A DNA stretch of 64,000 bases, taken from contig JAJTUP010000013.1 in the NCBI GenBank assembly GCA_021399435.1, positions 1,355,194 through 1,419,193 on the forward strand. The letters are read 5' to 3'. Below, piece after piece: positions 57,838 to 64,000 of the stretch; the first letter of the stretch is position 1, and each line of letters opens with the position of its first letter. The notes beneath the pieces were generated by a model, which was not told the DNA's origin, searched no databases, and saw only the letters and a list, made by a program, of their open reading frames with translations. Both the position numbers and the translations under genes were made by a program. Source of the DNA: Diaporthe sp. PMI_573 (taxonomy: Eukaryota; Ascomycota; Sordariomycetes; Diaporthales; Diaporthaceae).

Positions 57838-59430
57838 ATATATATTTAACAGCAAGATAAAGTTAAGAAGCCAAAGTGCCTTGCCAGTAAGTAACCGGGG
57901 TGGATTAAGTTCTTCTACCCCTTTTCGAGGCTTATTTAGTAAAACCTTCTATAACAAGCGTATATTTATATACATTGTATAGTGGAACTTGCTTATAAAT
58001 AAGCTGTGCTATAATAATATTCTAATGGCTAACTTGGGATATTATAGTGATGGATATGATCTATAAGAAGTGCTATAAGCTACTAATCCTCCTTAAGAAT
58101 ATGACATTTATATAGGATAAGGTAAGGATATTAGAGAAGTATGATAACCCCTAAGCTAAGATATTTGATAAAGCTATTTAGAAGCCTAAGACGGCGGATA
58201 TCCTATATCTTGCTAGCCTTTATGCTAAGGTCGAGAATTTATATTGGTAGTTATAATCATAATAAGTTATACTAATACTTTCCCTATCTTATGCTTATCA
58301 ATGTCGGTTAGGTGCTGGCATAAATATAAGGTTAAAAAACTGTAGAGTGACTTACGTTATTACTACTTTGCACATAACGCAACATTTATCGTGACCAGGG
58401 TTACCTCCTTTGCTGGTAAATGTAGTACCTATAAGATACAAAATTTAACGCTGCAGTGTATACGTTATATTAGAATAAGTAACTTAAGTTTCGATTTTGG
58501 TAAAGAATTTCTACATAGAATAATCCGCTGGACCTTAGGAGACAACAATATATCACCTTACTATAACCCTTTATATTATAGGCATGGTACCGAGAGATCG
58601 TTAATAATAGTATAATATTTCGTTATATTATATACCGAGTATAAGATTGCGTTTAATGTCATTACAATTATAATTAATCTCTATAGGCTTGCTTTTGCCT
58701 TTATTACTTAATCCCGCAATTAAAGCCAATTATTCTTTATAATCTCCCTGCTTGCCTTTATATATAGGGAGAGTAGGCCTTTAACCTGGCAGAAGACTAC
58801 CGATGTCCTAGATACCGATATACCTGTACTTAAGATCTAAAACTATATTGAGATAATGTAGCTATTACTGCCCTATACGGGACTTAATACCGCAGTTTCG
58901 AAATTCAGAGTCGGGGCTATTAAAGGTATTCATAGGGTAACGGAATAATATATCAAACTTGATATACTTTTCTTTAACGATATAATCTATACCGTAATAA
59001 ATAAAGAGTTTTAGGAAACCTTTAACTTCTTCCTAGATAAGCCAATCCGTTCCCGTAAGGTTAGATTAAGGGCTGTGTTTATTGGTTATAAGGGGGCATG
59101 CAACGACGACGACGCTAGCAATATATAGCGGCGGAAATTTCTCGCTATAATCTGTAAGAATAGCTTAACCGATCTATGTAGACTATAGGGTATAATAAAT
59201 AAACAAGTTATATAACCCTTATTTAACAATACGCGATTTAAACTATTTACGGGAGATAAGGCACTTTATCCGGCTATAAAGAAGCTGTTAGCTCGGCTGT
59301 GTTAGTTATCTACCTTAACCAGTATTCTGTCTCCGATTAGTAACCTGGAGCAGATAAGCCTCCTAATCCTTACTTTTATTACTGATCCATATGCCCTTTA
59401 TATGCTTCATATGTTTGGAAGCATCCGTTG
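57838..59430. other. AT-rich RIP-mutated segment, content unresolved
   Basis: AT-rich sequence with stops in all frames. Some plus-strand stretches look like decayed coding sequence (for example LRAVFIGYKGACNDDDASNI near 59060-59130 and FDFGKEFLHRIIRWTLGDNN near 58490-58550), but I cannot assign a family or boundaries. It could be a decayed transposon inserted between two halves of a HET gene. Confidence 0.4.
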
Positions 59431-59439
59431 TGATGAGAG

Positions 59440-60746
59440 CTCCTGCGCTGTCGTCGGATGGCCCATGCTGACTCAATCCAAGAGTACGCCCTTTCCAAAC
59501 GCCCCCCGCTTGCGCTGTGGGGCCCCGCGCTCTTTGCCCTATAGGCCTTCATGGACGCCGGGCCCGTCCTGTTGCAGAAATGCCTTGACGAGCCGGACAT
59601 TGCCGCGGCGATTGGGGCGACCGTCCGCGCGGTGCAGGCCGGCCTCGAGCGCCAGCGCACCCTATTGCTCGGCCCGCCCAGTACGACTTCTTGGTTGCTC
59701 CTCATTGCTCCTCTTTGCATACCCCCTACTAGTAGCACATTTTGAACCGCTCTGGAGCTGACAGGAAATCGCGTATGTAGCGCTGCGCGCCGAGCTCGCC
59801 TCGGCCGCATTTCGCGCGCGCAGCCGAGCAGCTCCTGACGCTGCTGCTTGGCATGGCCCCCCGCCAGGCCACGGTCAAGCACGACCATTTGTACGGATTG
59901 CTCGGCCTCGTCAGCGCCGAGCGCCTGCCCGCCGCGCTACGCCTGGACTACACCAAGTCCTACGGCGCGGCGTGTTAGCAGTACACGCGCTACCTCGTCG
60001 AGGAGACGGGCGACCTGCGCGTCCTCGGCTCGGTCGACCCCTCCTTCGACCGCACCGACGACAACGCTGGCCGCGGCGTTCCCCGATGGGTCCCCGCGGC
60101 GCACCTCCTCGACGTCGCGCCCCGCGCGCCCAGCGTCCGGGGCCCCGCGCGCTACTCGCCCAGGTGGGGCCGGCTGCACGTGCATGGCGCCAGGGGCGCG
60201 GCTGTCGTGTGCTACTTTGGCGCCTGGGGCCTGGCCGCGGCAGTCGGCTCGCGCCTGTGCGCCTTTCACGATACGGCCCTCGCGCGGGAGGCCGCGCTGC
60301 GCGGCGCGGCGCTTGCCGATGTGTGGCGCGACTGGCTGCGGCATATGCTCGGCGACGTGTTCGGGCTGCCCGCCGGGTCTGGGGATGCCTTCGCGGACCC
60401 GCGTGCGCTGCTGGCGGCGGTGGAGAGTCCGGGCGAGACCCTCGGGGCGTTCCCTCCGCAGTGGGTCACGGACGGGTGCTCGCGCGAGGACGTGCTGCTG
60501 ACGGAGGCCGGGGCGGTGCTGCGCTGGCCGTGCCACCGGTCGGGCGCGGCGAGTGGGCAGGTGGAGATGGCAAGGGATGACGCCCTGTGGGCGCTGAAGG
60601 GCGCGACGGAGTGGTGTGTGCTGCGCCGGGTGGGCGTTGAGGAAGGGGTGGATACCTGTCGGATGATGGGCCGCGTGCCCGCGCTGGACCTGAATGATAG
60701 CGAGGAGTGGTGGGCTGGCAGGGGACAGGCCGTCGCGCTGGTCTGA
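59440..60746 (+). pseudogene. GC-rich HET-like C-terminal pseudogene
   Basis: Very GC-rich segment. The coherent plus-strand frame reads ADSIQEYALSKRPPLALWGP, then a TAG, AFMDAGPVLLQKCLDEPDI, a likely intron (GTACGA...GACAG near 59680-59762), then after a frameshift KHDHLYGLLGLVSAERLPAA, LRLDYTKSYGAAC, another TAG, QYTRYLVEETGDLRVLGSVD and on to a stop at 60746. The D-H-L-Y-G-L-L-G-L block and following LDY resemble the region after the HET domain. Two in-frame TAGs and a frameshift make it a pseudogene. It may be the other end of the fragment at 57343. Frames on the opposite strand are composition artefacts. Confidence 0.5.
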
Positions 60747-60917
60747 GGTGCGGGGAGGAAGTAAGAGTGCTGACCCACGTGGGACCCCTCTGGACAACAC
60801 ATACTAATCAACATCCGGATCTATGTCCAGTAGTCTATACATTTTCTTCCACCGCTGGTCCTCAACAGCAGCTATGCCTGGGAATATCAATGCAACAGAG
60901 TTGAATTAACCGTGTGA

Positions 60918-61220
60918 TGCCTGTGACGCGGTCCGCGCTGCTGGTTTTGTAATATCTGTGATGCGGTCCGCGCTGCCGTTTTCATGATTGGCTGTGTCAG
61001 CTGCGCCGCACTGGCAGCCTTGTAGGTCCTCAGACGTACCTGGTAGACGAGCTCGCGGTATCTTTTCCAACTGCCAGAAAGTGGTCAGGTAGTCACGCGC
61101 ACTATAGCCCCTGACTGAGGGGACAGTACAGCAAAAGCCAGCTGGGCGCCTTCATACGTACTGACCAACCATAGCTATGATACCCAATTTGGTTCACCGA
61201 GGTTGCACTCAAGGTTGGTG
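60918..61220. repeat. Diverged dispersed repeat, GC-normal copy
   Basis: Partner of 53870-54205. Near its left end the segment around CTGTGACGCGGTCCGCGCTG is itself duplicated (60920 and 60956). Boundaries are approximate. Confidence 0.6.
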
Positions 61221-61680
61221 TGATTTCCTGGGATACTCGAAGGAGAATTATGCGCGATTGCTGAGGTGCTATGGTGATGCGATACTTGTATACGGTGTCC
61301 ATACAGATGGCTCATCAGGGCCAAGACGGTATGATCTAGGTATAACAAGTTCTTGCAACGGCCTATAGCAGCGACGTCGTGCCACAGTACGCCTACCAAT
61401 TCGTCAAAGTTAACTTCAAACAAATAGCAACCGTCCTTAGCGGGAAGTAAAAAGGACGCTAAAATCTACCAATGATTATCCAGAAGCAGTTAAAGATCTC
61501 GGTAGGTCATTTACTAACACGGAGAGACAATAAATAGTGTCTTGAGATTTCTTCTTCCTCGTATAGTATGTAATCCAAAAACAATACTACTAAGTTAGTA
61601 ATAAGATTTGCCTGTAATTAAGGAACCCAATTCTATAGAGAAATCTGGAAAGTAATATTTATAATCTTATAAACTTTACT
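61221..61680. other. No supported gene; increasingly AT-rich
   Basis: Transition from GC-normal to AT-rich sequence. No feature seen. Confidence 0.3.
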
Positions 61681-61689
61681 ATAGTATTT

Positions 61690-62440
61690 AGGAAAAGAGT
61701 TTAGGATATCTTTTAAGCCTTAAGTAGTATCAACCACGGGCCTCTATCTAAGTATTAAAGGTAAGCCAGTCAAGCTTGCTGGCCTTACTCTAGACGTCTT
61801 TCCTTCTACCGTCGCCTAGCTTTTCTATATATAGGTTTTTCTTTCAAATATCTTAATAAATACCAGTCCAGGATATAGGCTCTTTGGAATTAATATAATT
61901 AGTATTTTCTGTACCTAGTATAATAGGCAAAGGGCACTAGAGACTATCTTTTTCTAATAGTAGGGCAATTAAAAACCTTACCAGACTTGTCTTTTACTCT
62001 TCTATTAGCTTGCATATCCTATAGGTAACCTCATCCCGGTCAGGATGGATGAACACGGCATTTGTCGCTAGTTCCGTCTTTTGATCAAACACGGCATTTG
62101 TCGCTAATTCCGTCTTTTGATCAAATACAATAATATCGCCAAGAATTCGCGACTCTGCCCAGTACCTAACTATATTAGCAGTGCCATTAGGGTATTGCTT
62201 ATAATTGAAGTAATAAGTATGGTAAAAAAGTATTGGAGGTAGTCTGTCAGAATATTGTCTCTACTACTAATCCCAGTCTTTGTTCTTAAAAGGCACCTAT
62301 ATCTTAATGCTATTATCCTGGTAACCCTTGCTATCCAACTTATATAGATACTTGGCAACTTTGTAGACTCTAACGGCTATAAACTCAATCAAGCGTACAT
62401 TAAAAAAGTCTAAACCTAATGGCTGTGCCTAGAGAGCACG
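61690..62440 (-). pseudogene. RIP-type remnant of an unidentified gene
   Basis: A minus-strand frame is coherent over about 700 bp: VAKYLYKLDSKGYQDNSIKI near 62330, VRYWAESRILGDIIVFDQKT near 62120-62170, FIHPDRDEVTYRICKLIEE near 62000-62050, then FLIALLLEKDSL. It is interrupted mainly by TAG/TAA codons that fit former CAG/CAA. No domain recognised. It carries an in-frame 36-bp tandem duplication. Confidence 0.5.
62052..62123 (-). repeat. 36-bp tandem duplication (two units)
   Basis: Units 62052-62087 and 62088-62123 differ at one base (G/A). Within the remnant frame each unit encodes 12 residues, FDQKTELATNAV, so the duplication preserved the frame. Confidence 0.9.
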
Positions 62441-62716
62441 GAAAAGCTATATAACAAGATTAGTAAATTCTTATTATAATATGGCTATAGATATCCCTAC
62501 CAAAGTATCAAACTTTAAATTCTTAATTTTAAATATTTTTAAAATCTCTTTTATCTTATCAAAGACACCCGAGTATAGTAATTTATGGGTAAATAAAGGG
62601 TAATTTTATTTTAACTCTAACTCTTAATGTGTATCTTTAAGAATAGAGGGTAGCGGGAGCTTATTTATAATTTGTGCCAAAGTGCTCTATGCGATCTAGG
62701 TGGATAAGGTGTTGCG

Positions 62717-62885
62717 TGTTACGGGCAGGGCCCGTTTTCGGACTCCGGAGCTCAAGAGCTCCGGAATCCACTACAAAAGAGGCGGATTCCGTGCTTTCTA
62801 CAGCACCCTTCTTTTCTTTCTCTCTTTATCAAACCTAGCTTAGCTACGGACCTATAGAGCGTTGGCCTATACGAAACCCGTCACA
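62717..62885. mobile_element. Solo LTR, 169 bp
   Basis: It starts TGTTACGGGC and ends CCCGTCACA, with a perfect 5-bp TSD TTGCG at 62712-62716 and 62886-62890. It contains the perfect hairpin CCGGAGCTCAAGAGCTCCGG. GC-rich within AT-rich flanks and apparently unaffected by RIP, so a recent or short-lived insertion; no internal domain or second LTR is nearby. Confidence 0.85.
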
Positions 62886-62890
62886 TTGCG

Positions 62891-64000
62891 TAATGCTTGA
62901 GCTACTAATTTGTAATACTTACTGTTAAAAATATCAATAGACGATTTGTTGGATTTAATGTCTAAGTCTGCTATATTAATAGCTCTAGACTAAGACTGCT
63001 TTTTGGATAAGTATTTCTAGAATTTAATTGTAACGGGATAGTGGCAGGTACTTATTATATTAGACGGAAAGTTTTAAAAAGATAAGAAACCTAACCGTAT
63101 ATTAGCTTTGATTTAAATTTGAATCGCTTTGCTTATATAATTAGGAAAGTGAGCAATTTTAATGTTAGTTAGTTATGCCGCTTAAGTACTATATTACTAA
63201 ATTTAGATTTTCCAGATTGTATTATTTACTACTAACATATAGCTAAATGCGGGGTCTTTTTAAGCCATTGGCTTTAACCAAAAGACCTGGCCTGGCTAAT
63301 TAAAATGTAGAAATAATTGCTAAATTTAGAATAAAACAGGAAGTTTAGGGCTACTCGTCTACTTAAATGCCTTTCTTTAGATAAGGTTAAAGTGGATATG
63401 TTATTTTACGCCGTTGGTAACTAGATGTCCTGTGTCTAAAAGTACGGCCGTGGAAGGAAGGGGCGGCATAGGAACGATTTTATGGTTAAATAGTGTCGGC
63501 TATTTACAAGCGCTTCCCAAGTTACAACCTTGTTGCTTAAGAGGATCTGAAAGGCTATACTATTATAGGGCCGTTCTTAAACTACTAAAATGTTTGAAGG
63601 GATTTATATATTGGGATAAGGTCTGATATGTTTTAATTTTCCGCCCGCCCGGGTTTTGTGTTTGTTAACTTATATAAAACCTATGAGCTTTGCTATAGTC
63701 TCCAGTTAATCCGGATTGCTTGTGGCTTGTAAGTAATTTTATACACAGTTTGCAGCCTTTCCTGGAATCTAGATAGATGCAGGCTGATTATCTCGGTCAC
63801 TTTCCATTCCTGTCTTCCTCTCACAGCTTGTACATAATTGCGGTGCCTTAAAATGCTTCTTATTTGGAAACCATTTAAATCTGTCGTAGCCTCCTGCATG
63901 CAAATAATTATACATAACAATAGTAGACTTTTTTTTACTTTATTTTTATTTTATTTTTTATTTAGAATGATAGATTATGGTGGCCTGGGTGGACTACCTA
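62891..64000. other. AT-rich region without a supported gene
   Basis: AT-rich sequence with no readable coding remnant that I can name. The plus-strand frame at 63414-63626 is open for 70 codons in slightly GC-richer sequence but matches nothing I recognise. Confidence 0.35.

Noticed and set aside
59937..60800. Minus-strand frame of 287 codons in the GC-rich island
   Set aside because: Arg/Ala/His/Pro-rich by composition; it mirrors the HET-like plus-strand frame and is an artefact of very high GC.

Overview
The window looks like a filamentous ascomycete (Pezizomycotina) chromosome with two compartments. The evidence is short GT-AG introns, cytochrome P450s, HET-domain fragments, a fungal rhodopsin-fold membrane protein, and AT-rich retrotransposon copies whose differences are almost all C/T and G/A transitions that turn CAG/CAA codons into stops, which is the signature of RIP (repeat-induced point mutation). 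I cannot name the species; the gene types and the RIP pattern would fit a Sordariomycete, but this is only an inference.

Region 1 (1-29.35 kb) is a nested, heavily RIP-mutated LTR-retrotransposon stack that I resolved from LTR pairs and target-site duplications (TSDs). A minus-strand Ty3/Gypsy element runs off the left edge (right LTR 5373-5860). Next is a minus-strand Ty1/Copia element (6273-28538, 330-bp LTRs, TSD GCTAA/GCTGA) that split an older coiled-coil gene. Inside it sit a second copy of the Gypsy family (8086-16121, 483-bp LTRs, TSD CAAGA), a chromodomain Gypsy element (20958-27239, 232-bp LTRs, TSD ATATA), and two copies of a short element of about 550 bp (17065-17618 and 24552-25092, 5-bp TSDs). 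A 408-bp hAT-type MITE sits in gag of the second Gypsy copy and recurs at 39792-40199, both with perfect 8-bp TSDs. The second Gypsy copy also carries an antisense coiled-coil reading frame between pol and its 3' LTR.

Region 2 (29.8-36 kb) holds a lysine-rich and acidic repeat protein whose frame is broken in an A10 run, a two-exon gene of unknown function, a RIP-mutated gene remnant, and a HET-domain fragment abutting a ferric-reductase-like fragment. A 42-nt poly(A) tract and a tRNA-like sequence follow.

Region 3 (37.4-53.5 kb) is the GC-normal gene island. P450-1, P450-2 and a rhodopsin-fold membrane protein lie on the minus strand, then P450-3 and P450-4 (tandem paralogues) on the plus strand, then a truncated rhodopsin-protein tail and a small DUF4267-like membrane protein. 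P450-1, -3 and -4 all carry an Asn-Thr/Ser-x-Pro I-helix instead of the usual oxygen-activating threonine motif, as in the CYP7/CYP8 group; P450-2 has the canonical AGHDTT. No PKS, NRPS or terpene synthase is in the window, so a biosynthetic cluster is only an inference.

Region 4 (53.8-64 kb) has a diverged repeat pair, a cell-surface protein gene with an in-frame TAG at a possible splice acceptor, an N-terminal HET-like fragment ending in RIP-type stops, a very GC-rich HET-like C-terminal pseudogene, a RIP-mutated gene remnant with a 12-codon tandem duplication, and a 169-bp solo LTR with TSD TTGCG.
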